Source: a virus. From it: a stretch of 30,270 nt of DNA. Within the stretch, counting starts at the first letter, position 1, and each line of letters starts with the position of its first letter. Both the position numbers and the translations under genes were made by a program. Positions 1 through 7,142 of this stretch are shown in pieces. The notes below the pieces were generated by a model. The model made no database searches, was not told where the DNA came from, and worked only from the letters and a program-made list of their open reading frames with translations. The stretch covers positions 1 through 30,270 of IMG/VR virus record IMGVR_UViG_3300043446_000461; one strand, written 5' to 3'.

Positions 1-1104
1 GCCGTACAGGTGCGGGTTCAGAGCCGCGTGACGGCTCCGCCAATACGCCAGATCATGCGCCGCAAGCGGCAACTGCTCCAGCACCGCCACACATCCGCCG
101 GGCTTTGGTTTCGTCCTCAGAGCCGCCAGCAACTCCAGCAGACGCACCCACGCCAGAATTTTGGTGTAGTCTGTCGTTCCGGAGTGGAGCCGCACCTCCA
201 GCGTCTGGTGCGCTGAGAACGCGCACAGATTAACCGCCCGGTAGCGATCCTTCCACGAGGTGCCAAAGCGGCAGTAGCTGTTCTCCCGGCGAGACGCTGG
301 CACGAGCTCCTGAAGCGCACAGAGCCAAGCATCCATGATCTTTGCCCGCTTCTCCACCTGCGCCTCTGTCTGGCCGCGCTGGTCCAAGTGGACGTGGAGC
401 CCGCAGGAGCGGTTCACCTTCAGCCCCAGAGCCTCCAGCCGCTTGCACAGCCGGAAGAGTCGCGGCTCCAGTTCACGCCGCACGAGCAGCACCCGGACCT
501 CGTGTGCGCTGCCTTCCGTTGGGCTGATCGAGCCGTCACCCGTCACGCCTGCCCAGAGCGGCAGAGCCTCAGAGAGAGCCTTCCGGGACACCTCACCAAA
601 GCATTCGATTTCCACACCCACCGCCCGGTCATAACGGAACGTCGCCGGGCAGAGCGGCTTCGCCCTGATCCTCTGGAGAAACGTCCGCTCCTCCTGCTCC
701 GGCACCGGGAACTGTTGCCGCCACATTCTCGCCGCCTGCCGCACCACGGTCGAGTGACCCATCGCCCACATCGCCCGCCGGAGCTCCCGGTCCAGCCCGG
801 ACACGAGCACAGCCGCCCACAGCCGCCGGTCTCCCGGGACCCTGAACCGCAGAAGCGGCAGATATATGACACCGGCGTCGTCCCAGCCCTCCGGGCAACA
901 GAAAAAGAGATCACAAGCCCAGCCCGCGCAATTCGCCAAATCCTGATCCTCCGGGAAGCCCCTCTGGATCAGGAGCCGCCGGACCACAGCCCGCGCCGTG
1001 GTGGAGTTTGCTGGCATCCCGCTGTGAACGCTGAAGCGTCCATCTTCACAAGCGGCCACAGCCTGAGCCCAGCCGCGAACGTATTTTTCGAACGTGTTTT
1101 TCAT
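1..1104 (-). CDS. Amidoligase-family protein (Amidoligase_2-like), C-terminus cut by window edge
   Basis: The minus frame from the ATG at 1104 is open for 368 codons to the left edge. Residues 160-325 carry the signature of the glutamine-synthetase-fold amidoligase family: GVEIEC (163-168), DGS (190-192), HEVRV (201-205), CGLHVH (234-239), YCRFG (277-281), VNL (291-293) and LEVRLHSGT (302-310). Known members are predicted ATP-dependent ligases forming amide bonds between a carboxylate and an amine, for peptide or cell-wall modification; the substrate here is unknown. Residues 1-155 form an unrecognised N-terminal domain. An in-frame stop lies upstream at 1150-1152, so 1104 is the only ATG start. 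No SD is seen. Codon use is much more GC-rich than in the phage genes from 1835 onward, suggesting separate origin. The antisense frame gives a long proline/histidine/arginine-rich shadow ORF. Family assignment rests on motif spacing read by eye. Confidence 0.85.
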   Translation of the reverse strand, partial: MKNTFEKYVRGWAQAVAACEDGRFSVHSGMPANSTTARAVVRRLLIQRGFPEDQDLANCAGWACDLFFCCPEGWDDAGVIYLPLLRFRVPGDRRLWAAVLVSGLDRELRRAMWAMGHSTVVRQAARMWRQQFPVPEQEERTFLQRIRAKPLCPATFRYDRAVGVEIECFGEVSRKALSEALPLWAGVTGDGSISPTEGSAHEVRVLLVRRELEPRLFRLCKRLEALGLKVNRSCGLHVHLDQRGQTEAQVEKRAKIMDAWLCALQELVPASRRENSYCRFGTSWKDRYRAVNLCAFSAHQTLEVRLHSGTTDYTKILAWVRLLELLAALRTKPKPGGCVAVLEQLPLAAHDLAYWRSRHAALNPHLYG

Positions 1105-1466
1105 CTGTTGTGTTATGTTGTTGTTGTGGGGCTGTTGCCCCGGCCCAGATCAGGAGCAGAGAGCCGCCATGCTGGCAAGCCGCATCTATACCTCTCCACA
1201 CCGCGCCCAGATCGCCCAGCCGCCGGACCTGCGGAGTCCTCTTCACACCGCCGCCCACCTGAGCCCCTCCAGCCGCTCCAGATCGCCCCCGGCCCACCTT
1301 CTCCCGGGCTCACCTCCAGCCGCGCCCCAGAGCTCCAGATGCACAGGAGAACAGGAGCAGAAAGAATAGAGCCTCCACAGCCTATGGCAATTTCACCCGC
1401 TTTCCATATCTGCTTTGCATAGGCTCTGGCAACCCATTCACCCCCTTTAGCAAATAGTCTCTCGCG

Positions 1467-1488
1467 TATAGCAATTCCGCTATAGCAA
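1467..1488. repeat. TATAGCAA direct repeat pair
   Basis: TATAGCAA occurs at 1467-1474 and again at 1481-1488, 14 bases apart start to start, separated by TTCCGC. A related TAGCAAATAG lies just upstream. The pair immediately precedes the palindromic cluster and could be part of the same protein-binding region. Confidence 0.5.
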
Positions 1489-1490
1489 CT

Positions 1491-1568
1491 GGGGAATTTC
1501 CCCCAGGGTGTTTACCCTAGTCCATTTCTGGGGTATTTCCCACCCATTTCCTAGGGTGTTTCCCCTAG
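1491..1568. repeat. Cluster of four short near-palindromes
   Basis: Four related units share the form GGG-T/A-rich core-CCC: GGGGAATTTCCCC (1491-1503, perfect arms), AGGGTGTTTACCCT (1505-1518), GGGGTATTTCCC (1530-1541) and AGGGTGTTTCCCCT (1553-1566). The second and fourth share AGGGTGTTT and CCCTAG. Start-to-start spacing is 14, 25 and 23 bases. Such clustered palindromes are typical of operators or replication-initiator sites; which applies here is not known. Confidence 0.6.
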
Positions 1569-1595
1569 GGGAGGAGGGGGTTTTACCTAGGGGGG

Positions 1596-1655
1596 GGTGG
1601 GTTAAATTGGGATTGGTCCATCCGCCTTTTTAAAAAAATTCTAAAAGGACCCACC
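1596..1655. other. Nested hairpin in the divergent intergenic region
   Basis: An outer stem GGTGGGT (1596-1602) pairs with ACCCACC (1649-1655). Directly inside its right arm a second stem CCTTTTTA (1625-1632) pairs with TAAAAGG (1642-1648), with an A-rich loop. An alternative pairing GGTCC (1615-1619)/GGACC (1647-1651) exists. It could be an RNA structure in a leader, or a DNA element; function unknown. Confidence 0.4.
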
Positions 1656-1834
1656 TCATGCGACAAGTAAACCCAGTTCTATAAACCTGTATTAGATGAC
1701 GGAAGAAACAGGTGAAAAGTTACACTAGTTCTTAAAGGGAGTTTGTAAGTTGTTGGTAGATAGGCTTATTAGACTTGCTTTTTGTTTACAGAAAAAATGC
1801 TTGTCTCGCGGGTGTAACAGAGTCACAAGGAGAT

Positions 1835-2374
1835 ATGGGAAGGAAGAAGATAAGTGACTTGGCTAAGTCTGTTGCTGACAATGGCAACGGGAAGGGCAAC
1901 TATCTGGAGAGGCGTGACCCTGCTACGGCTGTTAAGGCTCTGGATATGCTGGCTAATGGGGACAGCTTCCATACGGTGAGTAAGGCTACGGGGTTGACAT
2001 GGGAGACGGTTAGTCGGCTAAAGGCTAGGCACAAGATGGTGTTGGATGAGCGTAGGGCTATGCTGGCGGAGGATGCTCTGGAGATTGCGGAGGGTTTAAG
2101 GCTTCTTCAGAAGGAGAAGATGCGGATGTTGGCGGAGGACCCTGAGCAGTTGGCGCGGACTAACATCAGGGACCTAACCCTTCCTTGGGGGATAGCTCAG
2201 GACAAGTTCCTGTCGGCTATGGGGGAGAACAAAGTGACCATTGAGCACAAGACGGCGGCTCCTAGCCTAGAGGACGCCATGAAAGCGATTGAGGAGGCTA
2301 GGGCCAAGCTCAAGGCTGGTTCTATGGAAGTTATTACGAAGGACGTAACAAATGAACCTACCCAACAAGAATAA
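1835..2374 (+). CDS. terS: Terminase small subunit (probable)
   Basis: A 179-residue protein directly before the large terminase, so probably the DNA-recognition subunit of the packaging motor. Residues 43-66 look like a helix-turn-helix (GDSFHTVSKATGLTWETVSR and following basic residues). The middle is strongly helical and charged, as expected for the oligomerisation region, and the C-terminus is acidic/polar. The ATG at 1835 is preceded by AAGGAG (1827-1832) with unusually short spacing of two bases. A longer in-frame version from TTG 1775 exists but lacks an SD. The stop overlaps the next gene by 23 bases. Position and HTH support the call; small terminases diverge greatly, so sequence alone is not proof. 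Confidence 0.7.
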   Translation: MGRKKISDLAKSVADNGNGKGNYLERRDPATAVKALDMLANGDSFHTVSKATGLTWETVSRLKARHKMVLDERRAMLAEDALEIAEGLRLLQKEKMRMLAEDPEQLARTNIRDLTLPWGIAQDKFLSAMGENKVTIEHKTAAPSLEDAMKAIEEARAKLKAGSMEVITKDVTNEPTQQE

Positions 2375-2525
2375 GAGGCTGGCTTTTGAGTTTCAGAAGA
2401 TTCTGCTGAGCCGTGCCATCAACGCTCTCTGCAAGGCTACGGACTTAAGCCGTGAGGAGATTTTCGAGTGGTTGATTGATGGTGAGAAGTGGGACGGGGT
2501 TAAATACAAGGACGGCCCTAAGTGA
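2352..2525 (+). CDS. Small protein between terminase genes (57 aa), unknown function
   Basis: A 57-codon frame starting MNLPNKNKR and ending KYKDGPK. It begins inside the end of the small terminase gene and its TGA overlaps the GTG start of the large terminase (GTGA), so the three genes look translationally coupled. AAGGA lies 7-8 bases before its ATG. The sequence is mostly helical, with a segment resembling a small helix-turn-helix (LCKATDLSREEIFEWLIDGE). No family recognised; it might be an accessory packaging or DNA-binding factor, which is inference from position only. Confidence 0.7.
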   Translation: MNLPNKNKRLAFEFQKILLSRAINALCKATDLSREEIFEWLIDGEKWDGVKYKDGPK

Positions 2526-4135
2526 GTTTGGTTTGGGAAAGGCATGAGGTGCTGAGTCCGCCGACCGATGCGGAGTTGGCGGCTATGTCCCCAGAGGACG
2601 TTCTCAAGCTCCATGAGGTTTACCATTCGGCCATCGCGAATAGCAAACGCGATCCGTACAGGTATGGGTGGAAGCTCCCCCATTGGAAGGACGCGGAGGA
2701 GTTGCTGTCTACGCATTCCGAGCTTCTGGTGAGCGGAGGCAATCGTAGTGGAAAGACAAGCTGGGCGGCTCACGCCGTCGTAAGGGCTGCGGTGGAGAAT
2801 CCACAGTCCACCATCATGTGCTTTGCCCAGAATGCGGATGTGTCCATCCGTCAGCAGCAGAGTGCCGTATACGATGCGTTGCCAGAGGAGTACAGGGTGA
2901 AGGTGTTAGGAACTGAGGAGAACGTGTCCTATACGAGAAAGAATGGCTTTAGTAAGTCCTCGCTCATCCTTCCCGGCAGTAAGAGCTCCATCATCTTCAA
3001 AACCTATGCACAATTCCTCAACAATGACACTATTCTTGAAGGTGCTGAGCTTGGGTGCCGCGATCCTAAGTGGCTTAACATTGGGGCTTGGTGTGACGAA
3101 TATCTCGTCGGGCCTGAGCTTCTTGCTACTCTTCGTTTTCGCCTTGCCACTCGGAATAGCAAGCTGGTGGTCACTTTCACTCCTATCGACGGCTACACAG
3201 AGGTCGTTAGAGACTACGTCCAATCCGCCGAAACTATCAGAAGCAAACAAGCAGAGCTCTTGGGAGGGCGTTCGGTTCCTTACCTGCAACGATCCAAGAA
3301 CAGGGATGCAGGGATCATCTACTTCCACAGTAGGGACAATCCCTTCGGTGGTTATGACCGCATCTCCAAAGACCTAGCTGGTAGGCCAGAGCCTGAGATT
3401 CTTACCCGAGCTTATGGCATCGCCACCAAGTCGATGTCCACCAAGTTCCCCAACTTCTCGCGGGAGATTAATGTAGTTCCCCATGAGAAGATTGATCTGA
3501 AGGGGAAGACCAAGTACATGATCTTGGACCCTGCTGGCAGGAAGAACTGGTTCATGTGCTGGGTGGCTATTGATGAGACGGACACTTGGTATGTCTATCG
3601 GGAATGGCCCGACACGAACGTAGGGGATTGGGCCAAGTGGTCTGGAGGTAAGTGGTCCAGCGGAGAAGGAGCCAAGGGGCTGGGCTACGGAATAAAAGAC
3701 TACGTTGAACTAATTACCAGCATGGAGTCCGAAACCAAGGACACCATCTTTGAGCGACTCATCGACCCTCGTCTAGGTGCAGCCAAATATCAGACACAAG
3801 ACGGCGCATCGTCCATTATAGAAGACCTTGCGGATGCGGGGCTGGTATTCATCCCTGCTCCCGGCATTGACATTGAGGATGGCATTCAGGCTTTGCAAAC
3901 AAAGTTTGCCTACAACAAGAAGAATCCGATAGACTCCATCAATAGACCCCACTTCTACATTTCTGAACGCTGCCAGAACATCATCTCAGCCCTACAGGAG
4001 TACACGGCTGAGGGTGGACAGGATGAGGCATGGAAGGACCCGATTGATGTGATCCGCTACCTAGCAGTAAGCGGAGTTGGGTATGTTTCCCCAGAATCAA
4101 TGCAAACCAAGGTTGGAACGCGAGGAGGCTACTAA
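2522..4135 (+). CDS. terL: Terminase large subunit
   Basis: A 537-residue packaging motor with ATPase and nuclease domains. Walker A is GGNRSGKT (72-79); Walker B is the hydrophobic run ending CDEY with D192/E193; the coupling motif is VVTFTP (216-221). The RNase H-like nuclease shows a first acid in MILDPAG (D336), a second in LIDPRLG (D415) and a third in DPIDVIRYL (probably D509), matching the family layout. Length is normal. The start is GTG at 2522 overlapping the stop of the preceding small gene, with AAGGA about nine bases upstream; an ATG start is not available nearby. It cuts concatemeric DNA and drives it through the portal encoded at 4626. Nothing appears truncated. Confidence 0.97.
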   Translation: MSLVWERHEVLSPPTDAELAAMSPEDVLKLHEVYHSAIANSKRDPYRYGWKLPHWKDAEELLSTHSELLVSGGNRSGKTSWAAHAVVRAAVENPQSTIMCFAQNADVSIRQQQSAVYDALPEEYRVKVLGTEENVSYTRKNGFSKSSLILPGSKSSIIFKTYAQFLNNDTILEGAELGCRDPKWLNIGAWCDEYLVGPELLATLRFRLATRNSKLVVTFTPIDGYTEVVRDYVQSAETIRSKQAELLGGRSVPYLQRSKNRDAGIIYFHSRDNPFGGYDRISKDLAGRPEPEILTRAYGIATKSMSTKFPNFSREINVVPHEKIDLKGKTKYMILDPAGRKNWFMCWVAIDETDTWYVYREWPDTNVGDWAKWSGGKWSSGEGAKGLGYGIKDYVELITSMESETKDTIFERLIDPRLGAAKYQTQDGASSIIEDLADAGLVFIPAPGIDIEDGIQALQTKFAYNKKNPIDSINRPHFYISERCQNIISALQEYTAEGGQDEAWKDPIDVIRYLAVSGVGYVSPESMQTKVGTRGGY

Positions 4136-4419
4136 TGAAGAAGAAAATCAAACCCACCGTTAAGGCTCCGATTGAAGACATTCCCGAGCCTGTCATGGAA
4201 GACCCGCAGAAGACTGACATCTTTCTGGCTAAAGTGGTTCAGCAAGCCAAGAACCCTCAATGGGTGTTCTGTGTGGCTCCGGGCAAGGACCTAGGCAAGA
4301 TTGCGGTGGCTATTCCCCGTCGCCTCTCTGGCAAACTTGAAGGCAAATTCATCCAAGTTGAGGCTATATCCGACTCCACGGGTGTCTCCTATCGCTATGT
4401 CGAAGGCCAACCCCATTGA
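4135..4419 (+). CDS. Hypothetical protein, 94 aa
   Basis: A small protein starting MKKKIKPTV, with a lysine/proline-rich acidic N-terminal 30 residues and a compact C-terminal half containing VFCVAPGKDLGKIAVAIPRR, which looks like a small beta-rich fold. The ATG shares its A with the terminase stop (TAATG) and has a good SD, GAGGAGG, about six bases upstream. It is conserved in context between terminase and portal, where phages often carry small head or packaging accessory proteins. I do not recognise a family. Confidence 0.75.
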   Translation: MKKKIKPTVKAPIEDIPEPVMEDPQKTDIFLAKVVQQAKNPQWVFCVAPGKDLGKIAVAIPRRLSGKLEGKFIQVEAISDSTGVSYRYVEGQPH

Positions 4420-4666
4420 TCTAACAACCGATAAGAAGTGGTTGTTGGCTCATTCAGACAGGCTAATAGCCTATGAGTATGTGAGGATGGCGCAAACTGG
4501 AAGCCATGTGGAGATGTTTCCAGACGAGTTGGCGGACAGGATTGGCCGACCCAAAGAGTACGTCACTAACATCATAAAGAACGCCCTCTCACACGCTAAG
4601 GAATGCTATCATTCCCAGCAAGCCTATGCAAGAAACCAAGTCGCAACACGCCCTGACATTCGTTGA
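4397..4666 (+). CDS. Hypothetical protein, 89 aa, possible helix-turn-helix
   Basis: The frame begins MSKANPIDL at 4397, inside the end of the upstream gene (23-base overlap), and extends 41 bases into the portal gene. A longer in-frame ORF from 4301 overlaps the neighbour too much to be credible. Residues from about 44 on, DELADRIGRPKEYVTNIIKN, resemble a helix-turn-helix, followed by a histidine/glutamine-rich tail. No SD precedes the start. It may be a small DNA-binding protein; function not known. Confidence 0.6.
   Translation: MSKANPIDLTTDKKWLLAHSDRLIAYEYVRMAQTGSHVEMFPDELADRIGRPKEYVTNIIKNALSHAKECYHSQQAYARNQVATRPDIR
4604..4612 (+). promoter_or_regulatory. Weak extended -10-like element before portal gene
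   Basis: TGCTATCAT lies 13 bases before the portal ATG and resembles the TGnTAnAAT elements at 7093, 9240, 10355 and 15220, with one mismatch. No -35 is evident. It sits inside the upstream coding sequence, so confidence is low. Confidence 0.25.
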
Positions 4667-6716
4667 CCAAGAAGGTCCAGACGTGGTTGCGCTGCGCGGT
4701 GCGTATGATCGTACCCTAAGCGAGCTTTCCACCTACTTCAACCAATGTATCAGTAGCTCAGACAACCGCCGTTGCTATTGGCCGGGTAAGTCCACCGATA
4801 TGCGTAAGCATGGGGCGGACGCCTTCCCGTGGGAAGGGGCTTCTGATACGGAGGCCCGCATCATTGACGAGCGAATCAACAACTACGTTTCGCTCTTCAT
4901 GTCGTCTCTGGCTAGGGCGAACATCCGTGCCTATCCGACCGAGCATTCGGACACGGGACGGGCTCGCGTTGTTTCTGCCTTCCTTAAGTGGATGGTGGCT
5001 TCCTACATCCCCCGCTTCCGTCAGGAGATGGAACTGGGAGCCAACTACTTCCTTGAGCGTGGGCTGATGATTACCTACATCGGCTGGGAGCGCATGGAGA
5101 AGAAGTATCTCCAGAAGATTGATTTGAACCAGATTGCGGTGAGTTCGCCAGACTTGGCTCGGCTCATCATCGAAGGAAAGAACGACGACGACATCATCAA
5201 GATGTTCAAGTCCGTCTACCCCGATCTGGTGGACAAGCGGGCTAAGAAGGCTCTGAAGGAACTTCGTGAGAAGGGTGTCGGAGAAATCCCTGTAAGCCGT
5301 CTGTCTGTTGATCGTCCGTTCTTGCAGACCTGCGCTCCTGACGGGGATGTGTTCTTCCCGTCCTACTGCATCGACCCGCAGCGTGCTCCGTTCGTCTTCT
5401 ATCGCACCTTCCTGTCCGTGCAGGAGGTCTTGTCCCGCGTTACGTCTGATGGATGGGATGAGTCTTGGGCGGAACACGTCTGCTCCAAGTATCGCGGCGT
5501 AAACACCTACAATCTGGAGAGCGTCTACGGCACCCGTGGGTTGTCGTATGGGCGTTATCGCCAGCAGTACAACGCCAACGAGCTCATTGAGGTGGTTTAC
5601 GGCTTCCAGCGTCTCATCGACTCTGAGGATGGCTCTGAGGGCATCTACTGCACCATCTTCCATCCCAAGTGGTCTGGGTCGAACGAAGTTAAAGGCTACG
5701 CCAAGTTTGAGCTTCTGAACGGCTACAACGACTATCCGTTCGTTGTCACCCGTCTAAGCAACGACTCCAAGCGGATGTACGAGCTTCAGACGTTCTCCGA
5801 CCTTCTGCGTGGTCCGCAGGATCAGGTGAAGGCAGAGCGTGATAGCCGCACCGACCGTAACAGTCTGGCGACCCTCCCTCCCATCCTCCATCCTCCGGGC
5901 AACGCTCCCTCGGACTATGGTCCGGGTCGTTATATCCCGATCCGTCGTGCGGGAGAAATCAGCTTTGGACCCACCCCTCCGTACAATCCGGGCTCCGTAG
6001 AGATGGAGCGGACGATGATTGGGGCTGCGGACAAGATTGTCGGCCTAGCCGTTGACGATCCTCTTTCTCCGATTCGTCAGCAGTACTTCGTCAACAAGTT
6101 CCTCTCCCACGCACAGGATGTCATTAAGATGGCGTTCAAGTGCTACCAGAGGTTCGGCCCCGATCAGGTGTTCTTCCGCGTCACGGGAGTGGCTGATCCC
6201 ATGCGTTTCGACAAGGGCAACCCTGATGAGGACTTCGACATCAAAATAAGCTTTGATGTGCTGAACAACGATCCTGATACGCAGGAGGCTCGCCTTGGTC
6301 AGTTTGTCAATCTGTTGCAACTGGACAAGAATGGCCGCATCAATGCGGATAGCCTATTGGAGTCTATGGCCGCTGCCATTGACCCCATCATGGCCGACGC
6401 CATCCTCCAGCCCGCAGAACAGGCTTCCCAGCAGGTTGTAAAGATGGTCACGGACGACCTCTCCAAGATTTTTGCTGGCATTGAAATGCCCGCTCGTCCC
6501 AACGGTGCTCAGATTGCCCTACAGGTCATCCAGCAGTATGTGGCCCAGCCTGATGTGGCTCAGCGTCTCCAGCAGGATGAAGCCTTCCGTGGTCGTCTGG
6601 AGAAGTATGCCCAGCAGTACCAGTTTGCGCTCACTCAGATGCAAAATGCTCAGATTGGGCGTATTGGAACCGCTCCTGCACAGATGGGTGGGATGACCAC
6701 TCAGAATATGCAGTAG
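4626..6716 (+). CDS. Portal (head-tail connector) protein, P22-like
   Basis: A 696-residue protein, close to the size of P22-type portals. The early PWEGASD motif (68-74) followed by a helix with DERINNY is characteristic of this portal family. The C-terminal 120 residues are glutamine-rich and helical (QQYVAQPDVAQRL), as expected for the barrel or crown. Twelve copies would form the ring through which the terminase loads DNA and to which the adaptor attaches. It overlaps the preceding gene by 41 bases; ATG 4626 is the first plausible start and has no SD. The next ATG would remove conserved sequence. It is followed by a 109-base gap containing a hairpin. Confidence 0.92.
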   Translation: MQETKSQHALTFVDQEGPDVVALRGAYDRTLSELSTYFNQCISSSDNRRCYWPGKSTDMRKHGADAFPWEGASDTEARIIDERINNYVSLFMSSLARANIRAYPTEHSDTGRARVVSAFLKWMVASYIPRFRQEMELGANYFLERGLMITYIGWERMEKKYLQKIDLNQIAVSSPDLARLIIEGKNDDDIIKMFKSVYPDLVDKRAKKALKELREKGVGEIPVSRLSVDRPFLQTCAPDGDVFFPSYCIDPQRAPFVFYRTFLSVQEVLSRVTSDGWDESWAEHVCSKYRGVNTYNLESVYGTRGLSYGRYRQQYNANELIEVVYGFQRLIDSEDGSEGIYCTIFHPKWSGSNEVKGYAKFELLNGYNDYPFVVTRLSNDSKRMYELQTFSDLLRGPQDQVKAERDSRTDRNSLATLPPILHPPGNAPSDYGPGRYIPIRRAGEISFGPTPPYNPGSVEMERTMIGAADKIVGLAVDDPLSPIRQQYFVNKFLSHAQDVIKMAFKCYQRFGPDQVFFRVTGVADPMRFDKGNPDEDFDIKISFDVLNNDPDTQEARLGQFVNLLQLDKNGRINADSLLESMAAAIDPIMADAILQPAEQASQQVVKMVTDDLSKIFAGIEMPARPNGAQIALQVIQQYVAQPDVAQRLQQDEAFRGRLEKYAQQYQFALTQMQNAQIGRIGTAPAQMGGMTTQNMQ

Positions 6717-6747
6717 GTCCGCAAGGTAACTACTGAATTTTAAAAGA

Positions 6748-6770
6748 AACCCCCAAAAGAAAGGGGGGTT
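6748..6770. terminator. GC hairpin after portal, weak terminator candidate
   Basis: AACCCCC (6748-6754) pairs with GGGGGTT (6764-6770) around a nine-base purine loop. On the plus strand no U-tract follows; read on the minus strand the hairpin is followed by TTTCTTTTAAAA. The rest of the 6717-6825 gap contains GACAA/TTGTC (6781-6795) and nothing else clear. Partial or bidirectional termination is possible. Confidence 0.35.
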
Positions 6771-6825
6771 GTAGGGGGGTGACAAAAGTCTTGTCAAGCA
6801 CAAACTTCTGTTGCCTACTTTCCGT

Positions 6826-7083
6826 ATGAACATCTTCAATCGTAAACACCCTCTTGAGCAGCAGATTGCCTTTCTGTCTGATCGTGAGCAGTTCCTCGAC
6901 CTCCTAGACTGGATTGCGGCTGGACGTGAGAACGCCATTGGACAGCTACAAAGGGCTCCAGAAGGCCGTTTGCGTGAGATTAGCGGCAAAATACAGGTGT
7001 ATGACGAGCTACTGTCCCTGTGTGGCTATCATCAGCTTCTAATGAAGCGGGCGGTGCGTCAGGCGCAAGGTCTGCCGGTTTAG
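6826..7083 (+). CDS. Hypothetical protein, 85 aa
   Basis: The frame starts MNIFNRKHP at ATG 6826; an upstream in-frame TTG at 6811 is less likely. The protein is helical throughout (IAFLSDREQFLDLLDWI, then KIQVYDELLSLCGYH) with a basic C-terminus. It lies between portal and scaffold, where small head-assembly proteins are common. There is no SD. No family recognised; the clean frame and position make it a real gene. Confidence 0.7.
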   Translation: MNIFNRKHPLEQQIAFLSDREQFLDLLDWIAAGRENAIGQLQRAPEGRLREISGKIQVYDELLSLCGYHQLLMKRAVRQAQGLPV

Positions 7084-7092
7084 ACTGAAGGG

Positions 7093-7101
7093 TGCTACAA
7101 T
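7093..7101 (+). promoter_or_regulatory. Extended -10 promoter candidate upstream of scaffold gene
   Basis: TGCTACAAT is a full match to an extended -10 (TGnTAnAAT), beginning ten bases after the previous stop codon and 41 bases before the scaffold ATG. A small hairpin CGGGC/GCCCG (7103-7107 with 7116-7120) follows immediately. No -35 box is recognisable, as usual for extended -10 promoters. Confidence 0.5.
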
Positions 7102-7142
7102 GCGGGCTTCGCAATGCCCGTGGCGTAAAGACGGCACCCATA

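Larger units (their letters stand above)
1105..1834. other. Divergent intergenic region between amidoligase and small terminase
   Basis: These 730 bases separate a minus-strand gene from the plus-strand late operon. Up to about 1370 they remain GC-rich like the amidoligase gene; a 66-codon minus ORF (1113-1313) ends 8 bases before the amidoligase start but is low-complexity Gly/Arg/Ser and not convincing. From about 1380 composition shifts and the stretch is dense in short repeats: two GGCAA..CACCC..CTTT segments (1386-1403, 1428-1448), TATAGCAA direct repeats, G/C-flanked palindromes and a nested hairpin, followed by an AT-rich stretch (1660-1834) with a small ACCTGT/ACAGGT inverted repeat. 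I infer a control or replication-origin region; no consensus promoter was clear. Confidence 0.55.

Noticed and set aside
543-914. 123-codon minus-strand ORF
   Set aside because: It lies in another frame of the amidoligase gene and is low-complexity Arg/Gly/Ser/Cys.
1113-1313. 66-codon minus-strand ORF upstream of the amidoligase
   Set aside because: Low-complexity composition, GTG start and no motif; kept only as a remark in the intergenic entry.
388-1422. 344-codon plus-strand ORF
   Set aside because: It is rich in Pro, His and Arg with no domain, and is the antisense shadow of the amidoligase gene, whose minus-frame translation has clear family motifs.
4758-5663. 301-codon minus-strand ORF
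   Set aside because: Antisense shadow of the portal gene; no motifs and the portal frame is convincing.
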